Notes: generated from the sequence alone by a model not told the origin. A stretch of DNA of 64,000 bases from Nemertoderma westbladi (GCA_032718475.1 JAUCBJ010004893.1:62001-126000), one strand, 5' to 3'; positions 29,693 through 41,034 are shown, counted from the first letter of the stretch. Translations and numbers: made by a program.

Positions 29693-30310
29693 TTGTCCAC
29701 TCCCCAGGATGAACTAGGAGAACATAGCGTAAGGTCGGTAAAAATGGTGGCGATAAAGAACTTTGCTGCTAGCCAAGTGGAACCTTACAACTGGGATGAA
29801 GACCATTTTACCCAGCAACATGATATCCCTAGATTCAACACCGATTACCCAGGGGTGCAGATATTAATCGGCCAAAATGCGCACGAAGCGCTTGAGACAT
29901 TAGAAAAACAGCCTGCTCGACCGCAACCATTACAAACGTACGCAGGAAGAATGAGAGTAGGTTGGTACTTCACTGGACCTTCCCGTAGAACTCTAATGGA
30001 AAGACTACCTAATGAGAGGATACATCAGGTGAGTGAATGGGAAGAAGAAATCAGTGAGGGAGAAACCACTAATGAGGGAACACTATACTACTCAGACAAT
30101 GACGATATTAACCAATTATATGACGAGGAAAATACAATTGATCTCCTCACCGAAAACCAAACTTGGGTAAACCAAGTCAACCTGTGCCATCTTATAGATC
30201 AACATGGTGGACAATTCACATATAATAACGTATTAAACGAAGTGATAGATCGATACAATAACAAAATCCGGGATGAACACGCCGTACGATTCTTTACTCA
30301 AGAAGCCTAA
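29693..30310 (+). pseudogene. BEL copy C, protease C-terminal half and pol linker
   Basis: This frame continues the protease, with VQILIGQNAHEAL as the second-half signature (ILIG.N). It then gives the linker with GWYFTGPS, which is the BEL-typical G-W-x-x-x-G-P block. An acidic region precedes the RT. It overlaps the RT frame by 38 bases in another register. Confidence 0.8.
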
Positions 30311-31241
30311 TTCCTACGACAAAGCCTTGTCTGTCGAGGAAGAGAGAGCCAAGCAGATTCAGGAAACGACAACCCGTTATCTAAAGGACGAAGGTCGCTA
30401 TGAGATTGGTCTTCCGTTCCGACGGCGAGAACCCAACTTTATAAATAACCGACCTTTAGCGGAAAAGAGAATCGCGCAACTACATCGGCATCTTACGGCC
30501 AATGTTCAAGCCAGGGAAATGTATAAAACCCAGCTGAAGAAATTTATCGATAAAGGATACGCGGAGCGAGTACCGGAAGAAACACCTATAATGGAAAGAA
30601 CGTATTACCTAACACATCATTACGTTCCCAAGCCCGGTAAACCCAACGAAGTCCGGGTAGTGTTTGACGGCTCCGCCCGTTACATAGGTCAATCCCTGAA
30701 CTCGGAATTATTGCCAGGACCCAACTTACTCCAATCCTTGTTGGGAATATTATTAAGACTGCGGCAATATTCTATCGCATTCGCTTCGGATATAGAAGGC
30801 ATGTTCTTACAAGTCAAGGCGCTGGATAGGGATCGAGACAGCCTACGATTTCTGTGGTGGCCTGAAGGAGACCTCAACCGAAAACCAGTGGAGTACTGGA
30901 TGACCATCCAAGCTTTCGGGATCATCTCGAGCCCCTCGAACGCTTGTTCGGTAGTGCGTACAACAGCCGACGACAACCGAGACGCCTTCTCTAAAGCAGT
31001 TATTGACAACATCAAATGGGATATATACATGGACGACAATTTAAAGTCCCTCCCATCGGTGGAAGAAGCCATTGATGTTGCCAAGGGAACGGTAGAGTGC
31101 TTGCAACGTGGTGGATTTCGACTAACCAAATACACTAGTAACTCCCGTGAGTTTCTGGAATCGATCCCGGTAGAAGACCGAGGTGTTAAAGATCTGGACC
31201 TCATAAAGGATGATCTTCCTGAAACCATACACTTGGTTTAA
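30273..31241 (+). pseudogene. BEL copy C, reverse transcriptase
   Basis: This 322-codon frame holds the Pao-type RT. Blocks are YYLTHHYVPKPGKPNEVRVV, FDGSARYIGQSLNSELLPGP, FASDIEGMFLQVKA (first catalytic Asp), SLRFLWWPEGD, IQAFGIISSPSNA and the catalytic box IYMDDNLKS. All three catalytic Asp residues are present. The thumb block GGFRLTKYTSNS follows. The frame ends at about 31240 before the connection region. Confidence 0.92.
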
Positions 31242-31349
31242 AATGGGACACGGAGAGAGATATCTTGTTTTTCCAGTTAAAACAGCGAGAGAATCCAGTT
31301 AGAACTAAACGGATTTGTCTAAGTATCCTGAGCACTTATTTCGATCCAT

Positions 31350-32483
31350 TTGGGATTTATTAGCCCAGTTATATTGGTTGCTCGGAGCTTAGTGCAACAA
31401 ATGTGGCTTGAAAACCACTCGTGGGATGATCCACTTAAGGGAGAACTACTAAAGAAGTGGATGAAATGGGAAGATTCTCTACCATCCATCGAGAACTTTA
31501 CGATTTCCCATTCATATTTTGGTCACGTTCTCCCCACGTATTCCTATCAACTCCATGTGTTTGGAGACGCCAGCGATATGATAATAGGTATGGTAGCCTA
31601 CCTGAGGGTTGAAACTCCGGATGGAATTAAAGTTGCCTTGGTCACCTCTAAGGCCTTGATAAACAACAAACTACGAGTTCCTCGAGCGGAGTTAAAAGCG
31701 GCTTTATACGCTACAGCCATCGGCCGGAATGTAACAGAACAGATCAACTATCCACTGGAGAAAACTGTCTATTGGACTGATGCTTTACTCGTTCTGGAGT
31801 ATATAACAAATGAAGTCTGTCAGTTCAGCGTCTTCGTTACCAACAGAGTAGCCATTATTCTTAGTCGCTCTAATGTAGATCAATGGATACATTGCCCTGG
31901 GACAATTAATCCAGCCGACATCGCTTCCAGAGGAGCAACTCCTCAAGAACTGATAGATACTCCAGACTGGTTAGGTGGACCAGACTTCCTGAGTAAAGAA
32001 GAGGATGAATGGCCTCCTCATCTCACCACGGCTGAGATTAGACAAGCCAAGGGAGCGGAGAAAGACAAACCTAAAACCCGGACGAGTAAATCAAAGTTAT
32101 TTAAACCCGTGATAAATCTGTCTGTACTATACACCTACGGAGACGACGCTGTGGATCTAAACTCCCCCACCACACATAAATCTGTTGTAGAAATCAGAGA
32201 AAGAGACTGGAAATCTGGAACACCAGATGTCTCACAGGGACTCTCACCTCTCCTGCAGAGAGCAATAAATCATTATAGCTCCTGGAATCGGCTTTGTAAG
32301 GCCGTTGTGTATCTGAAAAGGTGTTTCCATCATCACTATTCCAGGACGAAGATCGCTAATGATACCGCTCCAACAATATCCGAAAAGGTCCATGCTATTA
32401 AAGATCTGCCCACTTACAAAGTGTCGGATAGGTTTACGGATACAGTTACCAAGAGCATGAAGATACCAATAAGCAGATACTGA
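31350..32483 (+). pseudogene. BEL copy C, RNase H and integrase N-terminal linker
   Basis: This 377-codon frame contains the Pao-type RNase H: LHVFGDASDMIIGMVAYLRV (first Asp), LRVPRAELKAALYA (catalytic Glu), TVYWTDALLVLEYI (second Asp), and HCPGTINPADIASRG (final Asp region). A block with WLGGPDFLSKEEDEWPP, standard in BEL pol, follows. The last part leads into the integrase linker and stops at 32481-32483. Confidence 0.9.
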
Positions 32484-32524
32484 GACTCCTGCAATGCTAT
32501 GAAGATTCCGATAAGTATTTCCTG

Positions 32525-32920
32525 TTGTTGAGAAATCCACAGATGCGCTTAAGGGATCGTTTCTCTAGCACAATGATAGATGGGTTAATACGTGTCGGAG
32601 GGAGATTAACTAATGCTCCATTGTCCTTTGACACTAAATTTCCCATACTCATTAGAAATCTTGAAATACAAATCAAGATAATTGTAGATGTTCACAGTAG
32701 GCTTTACCATGCTGGTAGAGAACGAGTTCTTAGCGAAATTCGAACTCGCTATTATTTCCATAAGCCCCGTAGAGCTCTGAACCAAGTTCTTAGGAACTGT
32801 ATACCCTGTAGGAAAGCATTCAGTAGGCCTTTAACACAGCGAGAGGCAGAATTACCTAGGGAACGAGTAAGCTTCTATGAACCACCCTTATACTGGTGTG
32901 GATTTATTTGGCCCTATTGA
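32525..32920 (+). pseudogene. BEL copy C, integrase zinc-binding domain
   Basis: This frame encodes the integrase HHCC domain: GLIRVGGRLTNAPL, then VDVHSRLYHAGRERVLSEIR (two His) and VLRNCIPCRKAFSRP (two Cys). The end, YEPPLYWCGFIWPY, is the start of the catalytic core read one frame off; the correct register is taken up by the next frame from 32877. Confidence 0.85.
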
Positions 32921-33329
32921 AGTATATTGTGCTAGGACTATAGTCAAGCGATGGTATGTCATCTTTGTGTGTATGACTTGTAGAGCGATCCATCTAGATA
33001 TGGTGAACGATCTATCTACCAACAGCTTCATACTGAGTTTACGCCGACAGATCGCTCGTCTTGGAACTAGCAACACGATGAGATCCGACAAAGGAATGAA
33101 CTTTATTGGCGCCAACAATGAGATCAAAGCTTACGTGAAAGATTGGAACCAAAGACAGGTGTACGATCAGCTAAGGATAACAGCATCTAGCTGGACCTTC
33201 AACACCGCCGACGCCCCTTGGTGGGGAGGAAGTTGGGAGAGATTAATATGGAGCGTGAAGACCGCATTTCACTTTATAGTGCCGTGCCGTGCCGTGCATA
33301 TCTCACCGACGAACTTTTGCGAACGTTAA
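32877..33329 (+). pseudogene. BEL copy C, integrase catalytic core
   Basis: The core carries the complete DDE set. TGVDLFGPIEV holds the first Asp, TMRSDKGMNFIGANN the second Asp, and WWGGSWERLIWSVKTAF the Glu. CRAIHLDMVNDLSTN is the usual strand and helix between them. The frame goes off after the Glu helix, and the remainder is in the next frame (33218). Confidence 0.9.
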
Positions 33330-33583
33330 TGGAAGAAATCGCCGCCTATCTTAACGAGAGACCGCTTATGCCAGTCTCATCGAGTCCCGACTCCCTAGAA
33401 GCGCTAACACCCACGCATTTCCTACTGAAGAAACCTGTAGCCATGCTCCCGCAATTGGAAATCACGGACGGAGACGGATACTGCCAACAAACTTGGCAAC
33501 TTATGCAGTTATTATCCCGTCGTTTCGCTGACCATTTCGAAAAACATTATCTGCCTACGCTACAACTTCGAACCAAGTGGTAA
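33218..33583 (+). pseudogene. BEL copy C, integrase C-terminal part
   Basis: From about 33290 this frame continues the integrase with LLRTLMEEIAAYLNERPLMP, then ALTPTHFLLKKP (the LTP.HFL motif) and LLSRRFADHFEKHYLPTLQ. This is the standard segment before the DUF5641 domain. A stop at 33581-33583 separates it from the final domain. Confidence 0.85.
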
Positions 33584-33634
33584 GAAAGCAGCCAGCAGGT
33601 AACCAAGCAGCAAGAAAACGTCAGCGCCGGAGAC

Positions 33635-33925
33635 ATGGTCCTTATTGTGGAATCAGATTTTCCACGTAAAAGGTGGCAGACAGGTCGTATCATCGAGACT
33701 CATATATCCGATGACGGTTTAGTGCGATCGGTAGAACTCGTCGTCATGCGACGTAACTTTAAGAAACCTGGAATTGTATTCGAAACACAACAACTCAATC
33801 GCCCAGTTGGTCGTTTATGTTTACTGGAAAGAGACAGAGAGCTATCCGGAAACTATGGAAGGCAAGATACTCTTCCCACGACCACCCCCCTAATCCAACC
33901 AACATCTAGGGACTCCCCAACATAA
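33635..33925 (+). pseudogene. BEL copy C, DUF5641-like C-terminal domain
   Basis: This 96-codon frame encodes the SH3-like tail of BEL integrases: MVLIVESDFPRKRWQTGRII, then GLVRSVELVVMRRNF, then LNRPVGRLCLLE. The product ends with a Thr/Pro-rich tail and stop at 33923-33925, which is the natural end of pol. Confidence 0.85.
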
Positions 33926-35656
33926 CAGCGTCTGGAGTGGGTGTGTGACTATATTATTTTAGATCTATTTTTATTATTATTTTTATATTTATGTATGTAT
34001 TATTACGTAATTTTATTATTATAATCATTTTCTTTAATTTTATTTAGTAGAATATTATTTTAGCGATTATTCAGTAGATTAGTGCAATATATATTCGTGT
34101 TTATTACTTAATTACTTAACATTATATATTTAGTTTAACGGCGAGAAATAATTCTTTTTTTTTCTCTTTCCTTACTGTCCGTATCATATTATAAATACGT
34201 GACTACAGTAAGATGAAATGTCCGTACTTATTAAAGTACAAAATACCGCCCCTACTATACTCAAGTATTATTGGTAAGTAGAGTATTAGGAATGCAAAGT
34301 TCAGATCCTCGTGTCTCGGCTAAACCAAGCTCTGGGTAGACCTTGGAAATGACTTGCCTCTTCTCACTGACATTGCTTCTTGCAATATTGCTCTCATACC
34401 GTAAAGTAAATAATACATATAGTAGAATGATGTCCATTTAACAGTAGCGTAAAATGCAAAATAAATCTGTTAAACCCTTTGACCATCTGCAATTCTAGTC
34501 GATTAAGATATCGCGGCACCCACCAATATACTTGAAAGACAAAATTCTAGAATCAGTGGTTAACGTCCCCAGACATGTTCTGGAATAAATCGGTGCCCAT
34601 CTTAAATATTAAATATTTAATAAATATTTATAAATTCTATTAAAACAAATGTTATAATAGAGTAAATGCTGACAAATAAACTCTAAGGAGTTTGTAAACC
34701 AAGAAAATCTATAAATCAAAATCTGTTAAAATTCAGATCCTTTAAAATTCTAGTCGATTAAGATATCGTAGCACTTACCGATACTCTTAAAAAGACAAAT
34801 TTTCTAAAATTAAGGATCCTAGTCCCCAGACATGTTCTGGAATAAAATTGTTTATTAAATTTATTAAATAATAAAATTTACGGGAATAAATTTTAAATTC
34901 ATATCCTCTCATGAATTTGATAAATTGTCATTTTATACAATTTATAACATTTCCAAAATTCCATTAATTAATAGATCATGGGAGCGGAGATTCACCCTAT
35001 TAAGTATATTAGTGTGCACGAATCTCCAATGTATAGTCAATAGCCGATAAAATTCATAAAATCATGTATAAAGGGGAATATTGACAATTAAAGAATTACT
35101 ATTAAATAGCATCCCAGATCTGTATGCATGAGAATTACCCTAATTCTACTGCTAGCTTTTCATAATGTCACCATAGCAACAACCACGCTAGAATTAGAAG
35201 CGAGTTAAAAGAACAATAGAAAGCTTGCCCCATTGAATAGCATACGGAATAAATAGCACCCTGCTAGTATCCAGGGATACATAATAATAACGTGGCATTC
35301 TGGAAGGCACTTGACTAATGGACAAATGGCCCGAATGTGTACAATTTGTGACAGTTGTGTGGAATTTGTGCATTTATAGGTGAATGTTACTACTAAAGTG
35401 TGTTTACAGTAGCGAGTCGCAGTTGTGAAAGTTACCCTGCCTCTGTAGCAAGAACCTGAAGTAATTCTAAGCCCTTGGGACAGACAGTGGAGTGACTCGC
35501 GCTGGTTATTATTGTCGTTGTGTAGCTACTACGTTGGCGAGAGGCACAGCGACGACAGTACATCTTGCGCTGTCCGGGGGCATTGAGGGGGAGGCAGCGA
35601 CGACCGCTAGCCTAAATTATAATTAATTATAATATGGATAAACACATATAGCAGCT
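33926..35656. other. Very AT-rich non-coding region with a direct duplication
   Basis: No gene is seen. The region after pol may contain the 3' LTR of copy C, but no 5' partner remains. Two related blocks, 34459-34590 and 34718-34850, share TTCTAGTCGATTAAGATATCG, a lysine-rich-like spacer of A runs, and CCCCAGACATGTTCTGGAAT. The latter contains the palindrome CAGACATGTTCTG-like sequence. The GC content rises at about 35500-35610 just before the next open frame. Confidence 0.55.
34459..34850. repeat. Diverged direct repeat, about 130-bp copies 260 bp apart
   Basis: Both copies contain AATCTGTTAAA, ATTCTAGTCGATTAAGATAT, CACC or TACCGATA-like sequence, and CCCCAGACATGTTCTGGAAT in the same order and spacing. 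They differ by many substitutions, so the duplication is old. Confidence 0.75.
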
Positions 35657-36181
35657 ATGACTGAGTTGATAGAAGATGAACTTGGTATCAGGGAGCGATA
35701 TACCCTACCATTGCAAGTGTTTGTTGATAGTTTAATAAGCGGCGACGCTAGTCAACCTACTACAGAGGACGATGGCCATTATATCGAACCGCCAATGTCA
35801 AAGGAACAGCTCACCTGTGAATTGGACTATAGAAAATTCACCGCTCGCTATACGCATCGTAATGGTACGTATATGGACTTCTTAACTACTGGTCATCCTA
35901 TCGATTTACACGATACGGACGATGTAGACACCGAAAGGGAAATGATCCTGTTTAAATATCATACCCAGCGGAGTATGAATGATAAACCGAGAATTGAACA
36001 CGAAAATTCTATTCGAAACCGACTCGAAAGAGAAGACGTTGAAGAACCGGATAAATGCAGTGACTTCAACGAATATTTGGAATTCCTGAGAGAAACATAT
36101 CTCAATGTAGCCAGTCAACAAAATCTAGAAACTCGATATCCTCAAGGTATACATCATAACCCTATGATAGAACTCAAATGA
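35657..36181 (+). pseudogene. Unrecognised gene, segment 1 (174 codons)
   Basis: The frame starts with ATG after an AT-rich leader (ACATATAGCAGCTATGAC). The product is acidic and Glu/Asp-rich, with repeated charged helices such as NRLEREDVEEPDKCSDFNEY. No domain is recognised. It is followed at short distance by three more plus-strand frames of similar codon usage in changing registers, so I read 35657-37673 as one gene with several indels. Confidence 0.45.
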
Positions 36182-36193
36182 CTCTATTTTACT

Positions 36194-36430
36194 ATGATGT
36201 ATCTTACCGCCGATCGACCGCTACCTGTTGTACTGGATAGCTTCGAACAGATGGAGGAATATTGTAAAACTGGAGAAAGATCACCCGCGTTTCCCCTACA
36301 AGACGTGCATCTTTGGTATTATTGCGATGAATGCCCTAGACCCAACCAACAAACGGAAAGACATAAACATCCGCGGAGACGTTGCGCTAAACACAGTTTT
36401 ACCCGCTATACTTACGGGAGTTTCAAGTGA
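36194..36430 (+). pseudogene. Unrecognised gene, segment 2 with a Cys/His cluster
   Basis: This 78-codon frame contains WYYCDECPRPNQ followed by ERHKHPRRRCAKHSF, that is C-x2-C...H-x-H...C...H, a possible zinc site. The family is not recognised. It stops at 36428-36430, 100 bases before segment 3. Confidence 0.4.
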
Positions 36431-36532
36431 AACTTGTTCGACATATCACCTACGCTCGCTCGCCTCATTCGATCCTTAAATAAACCGATGATCAGAGTTC
36501 CGGAATACTAGGTCAGACCTCCTCATTCCCTG

Positions 36533-37250
36533 GTGAGACCTCAGACTCTTGATCCTAATAGTATAACGGATCCTCCTGAACTGTACTCACTGTTCAAAGA
36601 TCTAGTGTTACCCGAACAGTTAATCGGTGGCACTCCGGTAGTGGGCTCTCGAGATATTCGCCCATCCTACCTAGCCGGATTGGGACACGGACATTTAATA
36701 TCGCCGTTCAACCCGTATAATCGTCCCGGTTTAACCCCGATACAACCCACCACCGAGGTCGAGGAGAGCGTTGTACGAAACGCGTTAGACGCTATTTGGC
36801 AAAAGATCGGAAAAGGAACTTACGATTGTTTAGATAAACGTAAATTGCAGCAGCAAGTCCAAGCTGTAAAGGAATTGGCCTTACCCCAGTTCGATCGAGA
36901 AATCCAGAACCTCGAAGAAGACATCAAACTTGGACGAACCTACTCTCTACAAGAGTTTTTAGACGAACGCTTCCAACGACAAGCGGAGGAAAATCAGCTC
37001 TTATCGCTGACGCTCCTATGTCACAAGTCCGCCAATCGAGGCCGCTCGTGTCGACGGTATACTCATTGAACCTCCGGACAATCGAGCGGATCTTGTCCGT
37101 CGTATGGTACACGAGGTCAACCTATGCGCTAGACCTTTGCCGAACTCATTTTACGGAATTAAAGATCACCCCTATTATGTCAATTTAACTCAATATTATA
37201 TGGTGAAAACGGAAGATCCTACACACAGTTTAAAGTTTCTACCATTGATA
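36533..37250 (+). pseudogene. Unrecognised gene, segment 3
   Basis: The frame 36533-37069 encodes PPELYSLFKDLVLPEQLIGG and a long helical stretch (LQQQVQAVKELALPQFDREI). Near 37010 the register shifts, and a continuing frame without its own ATG reads IEPPDNRADLVRRMVHEVNL, then PNSFYGIKDHPYYVNLTQYY, up to a stop at 37271-37273. That stretch has convincing amino-acid composition, which argues that the shift is an indel and not the gene's end. Confidence 0.4.
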
Positions 37251-37673
37251 AATCCCGCGGTGACTTGTTCATAAACTCGCATCCAGAGTTACAAGAAGTT
37301 CATAGACGACCATATGTATATAGAGCCAGAAAACGCGAGTTGGAAAGAACCATCAAACCGAGGAAATTTCTCACTACTCATGGTCAACCTACTGCTCTCG
37401 TGCAAACGACCCGTCAGGGACCAGTAAGAGCTGCTGTCCTGAAACGTGCTCTAAAGGTTGTTCGACCTCGTTCCACTGAGGTTGATATCGATCAACCGGG
37501 TACCTCGACCGGCGGATACACCGACCGCAACCCTAAACCTTCCGATGCAATTGTATTGCACCCCTCACCCAGGAGTTATAGCCCTCCTAGTAAAGTGGCT
37601 CGCCCCAAAGAGAAAAAGACTCTTGCTAACCTCAAAAAAACTTCGTAAACGCCGTTCACGTAAGAAGGACTAA
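37251..37673 (+). pseudogene. Unrecognised gene, segment 4, basic C-terminus
   Basis: The frame 37265-37648 has a basic product (RRPYVYRARKRELERTIKPR) with a Ser/Pro-rich linker. At an A7 run (37635-37641) the register changes again; in the other frame the protein ends in KLRKRRSRKKD and a stop at 37671-37673. A lysine/arginine-rich end suggests nucleic-acid binding or nuclear localisation. Homopolymer-linked shifts suggest recent inactivation or read error. Confidence 0.4.
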
Positions 37674-37751
37674 TAGTTTAGAGTATTTTTTGTATTTTAG
37701 AAACTGTGATTTTTATATTTTATAGACTTAAATCCCATTTTCTGGGAGTGG

Positions 37752-37849
37752 TGTAAAAGCTTTTGCAGACATAACAAGTCATTTTTCCCGCAATGCGCAG
37801 TGTGGGAGCTTTTGCGGACATAACAAGTCATTTTTCCCGCAATGCGCAG
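37752..37849. repeat. 49-bp tandem duplication
   Basis: GCTTTTGC.GACATAACAAG, TCATTTTTCCCGCAATGCGCAG occurs twice in a row (37759-37800 and 37808-37849), with one base different. The unit includes CCCGCAATGCGCAG, which contains the self-complementary GCAATGC-like core. Confidence 0.9.
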
Positions 37850-38500
37850 AATACTCTAAAATAACCCTAGGTTTGTCCAACTACGTGACGGGAGGGAATC
37901 AGAACCCAGATGACGACATCTATCAGCTGATTCTTTGTGGACGTGGAATCTCTTTGTTCGTCCAACCAATCAGAGCAATTTCCCCTTATGTCTGACAGAG
38001 GCCTATGGAAACTCGCGCAATGCATTACGGTCTTTGTTTACCTTTTTCTGAGCCTCAGAACTGGCTTGGAATCTTCTGTACTTCTCTGTAGAAGTTTCAG
38101 ACTTTGGCCTAAACATCTGATGGCCTTGATTATAAGAACGTAAAACTATTAACTGAATCATACTTCATACTTGAACACTGCACATCGGAACACATATTTC
38201 ATACAACATTTCATGCATTATGTAACACATACTGACTGTTCACCGCATTATTTTACTTCTGTTATTAATTGTTGTTATATGAATGGATATTGTTGTTATA
38301 TTTGGAGAATACCGATAAATAATCATAAAACCCCCAATCTTCTTGATTACTGAAGGTGAGAGGAACAGGTTTACCGGTAGCAACTGCAACTTACATTATA
38401 GTGGTTTTTGTGTGAATTAAATGCTATTTCATAATCCCTACGTGTGTCAGTTGCAATCCTCCTTATATATGATCAAATTCAGTGACGGTCGGCAGATCAG

Positions 38501-38548
38501 TGCGAAGTAGTGTGAAGTAGTGTGAAGTCGTGTGAAGTAGTGTGAAGG
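38501..38548. repeat. 10-bp tandem repeat, five copies
   Basis: The unit is TGTGAAGTAG with single-base variants (TGCGAAGTAG, TGTGAAGTCG). The period is 10 bases. Confidence 0.9.
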
Positions 38549-38741
38549 TTAATAAAGCATCTCCTAAAGAATGCGCTTTTTACGAAACTCTGTGGCCATC
38601 TAGTTGTGATTAGTATAAGTCATAACTCGGTTTTTATACTTAAAGCACCACGTCCTAAATGAACTGTTAATATTTCCCCGAAAGTAAATATATTGTCTAC
38701 TACTACTACTAAGATCGGCATGCTGCATTGCAGCTGCATTT

Positions 38742-39080
38742 TTAAGAATGCTGTGCCGGCTTGTCAACAAAATTGCACCGCCACAACTCCCTATCACCCA
38801 TGACATTTGCTAGATCATCCGCATCTTTAAGGCCAGTGTCCTTTAAGATGCGTCTCAAGAAAGTCATGGGCTGTCCACCATGCTTATTCACTCCATGAGG
38901 CTGCCAAAGTACAAGATTATGCACTGGCTGGTCCTCACGGCGAAAGCAATGTCCTGCAAAGCGGAGGCGATTTTGTTCTAGTGTCAAGCTTGGGGGAACC
39001 AATGAGACACCTCCAATGTTATATAGTGTCTGGTTGGAGATGTGTGCATTGTACTTGACACAATGAACCCGGCGTAGCAT
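38742..39080 (-). pseudogene. LINE copy 2, C-terminal domain
   Basis: This frame corresponds to 14898-15240 of copy 1, with RLRFAGHCFRREDQPVHN and GGQPMTFLRRILKDTGLK. It is disconnected from the RT by the 190-base deletion just upstream, which also shifts the frame. Confidence 0.85.
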
Positions 39081-39160
39081 TCTTGTGAATGTGCCATCCA
39101 GAGATTTGGTGTCCTCAGCAGTTAGAGCCCAGCATGGACTCCCGTAGAGGAGTACTGGAA

Positions 39161-40936
39161 CTACTGCTGCTCTAAATAATCGGACCTTATCGGACTTTCA
39201 AAGTTAACTGTCAGAATTTTGGTCTTTCTGGAGTTAATAAAAAGACCAACACTAGAAGCAGCATGTTCTAATGAGCTGAGGAGCCGTTGGGCTCCCTCTA
39301 ATGATTCTGAGAGTACTCCTAAGTCATCAGCAAAGTCTAGATCAGTTAGGTACTTGGCAGGATTTCCTCGACTTCTGGAGCCAGTAGGTGGAGTTATCAT
39401 CACCCCATCATCATTATAATGATCTAAGGACATGCGTAGAACATAGTCAACCACAATAATGAACAAGAATGGTGCAAGTGTGTCTCCTTGGAGGACGCCC
39501 CATAACACTTCAAATGGTTCTGTGTCACCGTCAACAGTAGACACAAATGTTGTCGAACCATCGTATACTGATCTGATTGCTGCAATAATTTCATCAGGAA
39601 TCCCATATAATGAAAGTATGCTGAACATACGTGAGCGAGAGACTGAATCAAAGGCCTTGAAGAAGTCAACAAAGATAACAGCCAGATGCCTGTCTTTCTT
39701 TTTTGATAACTCTTCAATTATCCTTCTAAGTGCCAAAATGGGCTCCATGGTCCCACGACCTTTACGGAACCCATTCTGATTTCCACGGAGCAGTCTCTCA
39801 ATGGGATCCCTGATGCGATTTAATAGAATCCTATTGTATAGCTTTGCAGCAATCGAGATCAATGAGATTCCCCGAAAAGAACCATAGAGTGTTAGGTTGC
39901 CCTTCTTGGGAACTGGCACCAACTTATTTGTTTTCATTTCTTGTGGGACTCTTGTTGTTCGGTACATGTCTACTATGATGGGATAGATGAGCTTTAAACA
40001 CTCAGGTATTGTTTTAAAGACCTCAGGGGGAACACCATCTACTCCACTGGCACGATTGGTCTTAATGCTCTTTGCAGCAGCCTTCACTTCTGCAAAGGAG
40101 ATATCGCCAATGGGAATATCTGGGAGTACAGACTCAGACACTTTTACTTCTATAAAGTTATCAGGCAATACCCTGTCATTATTGAGGAGCTTTTCAAAGT
40201 GGGCTTTCCAACCATTGAGGCGATCGGCTGGTGATTCAGCCTTAACCTTGGTGGTTGGTTGGCTTTTCCGCCCAGTAAGCAGATTGATCGATTTCCATGC
40301 CTGGGATGATTGCCTGCTGTCGTCAGCATCATTGATGGCATCAACCTGTTGGTTTATTAGCTCCTGTAGATTAGCAGAGTACTGCCTGTTCAGGGACCTA
40401 GATGCAGCCTTAACTGCATTCTTGGCCGCTGTAGTCTGTTTGAGTCGGGACTCTTTCTGCGCCTTATGAAGGTCATTTCGGCACTTCTGAATTTTGTTGT
40501 CAGTCCAGGGGGCCCTTTTCCTGTTTCGAGGGTATACAGGAACTGTTTCTGCAGCTGCTAACTTAACTGCTTCTGTAAAGGCAGTATAGCCCTCACAGTG
40601 ATCTGCCGCCTCAGAGGCAAGAGCCTCATACCTGTTGCTCAGCTGTAGTGTGAAGCTGGATCTCACAATTGGCTGTTGCAACAGAGAGAAGCAGTCATGC
40701 CGCGGCAAGGCAGATTTCGTTGTTCTGCTAGCACGCAGACTAAGTCTTACCTTGGCCACAATAAGGCGGTGATCACTGGAGAAGGGTCGAAGTGTAAATG
40801 CATTACAGTCTTGTATAGAGCTCCTGTATTTCCTACGAAACAGAATATGGTCTATCTGGGACTTGTGACCACTGGGTCCACTATGAGTCCATAGCTTTCC
40901 AGTTCGCTTCTTGAACTGGGTTCCAGCCGAAAACAA
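39161..40936 (-). pseudogene. LINE copy 2, endonuclease end plus reverse transcriptase (591 codons)
   Basis: This long uninterrupted frame runs from the endonuclease C-terminus (HKSQIDHILFRRKY, SSDHRLIVAKVRL) through the linker into the RT. The RT has ASGVDGVPPEVFK, VFVDFFKAFDS-type first Asp, LQGDTLAPFLF and the intact box LDFADDLG. After LFINSRKTKILTVNFESP the frame enters the deletion joint and ends. It lacks the thumb-to-tail segment, so it is not a complete LINE protein despite an intact palm. Confidence 0.9.
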
Positions 40937-41034
40937 TCCATTTCCAGAGATAAAATCCTGAAGATGGACAGAATTTCGGTTAACACTATTGCATTAAAGT
41001 CTCCCAGGAATGTTAAGAATGCATGCTGATCCAA
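40937..41034 (-). pseudogene. LINE copy 2, endonuclease fragment at the 5' truncation
   Basis: The last recognisable sequence encodes HAFLTFLGDFNA, the GDFN motif, and then joins by a 40-base deletion to the SVHLQDFISGNGLF-type part. The match to copy 1 ends at about 41030, marking the 5' truncation typical of incomplete target-primed reverse transcription. Confidence 0.75.

Larger units (their letters stand above)
29122..33925 (+). mobile_element. BEL/Pao LTR retrotransposon C, near-complete pol
   Basis: The plus-strand order is zinc-knuckle remnant, protease, linker, RT, RNase H, integrase zinc finger, integrase core, and the C-terminal DUF5641-like domain. This is the complete BEL/Pao pol arrangement. 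Gag upstream of the last Cys/His cluster is missing, because the element abuts the MULE fragment at about 29121-29141. At least six frame changes or stops occur (29684, 30300, 31240-31340, 32485-32525, 32900, 33300, 33584-33630). No LTR pair was found in flanking DNA. Confidence 0.9.
37674..38711. other. Non-coding region with two small tandem repeats
   Basis: No gene is seen. The region holds the 49-bp duplication and the 10-bp repeat listed separately. Small open frames at 37937 and 38171 have no support. Confidence 0.5.
38712..41034 (-). mobile_element. RTE-like LINE, copy 2, 5'-truncated
   Basis: The sequence is nearly the same as copy 1 (14871-18590) over long stretches. It is truncated at its 5' end within the endonuclease (about 41030). 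It lacks about 190 bases corresponding to copy-1 positions 15345-15533 and about 40 bases near the GDFN motif (copy-1 17334-17372). At its 3' end lies a short TAG microsatellite (38698-38711), the type of tail typical of RTE-like elements. Its RT frame is otherwise open and keeps the catalytic FADD. Confidence 0.9.
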
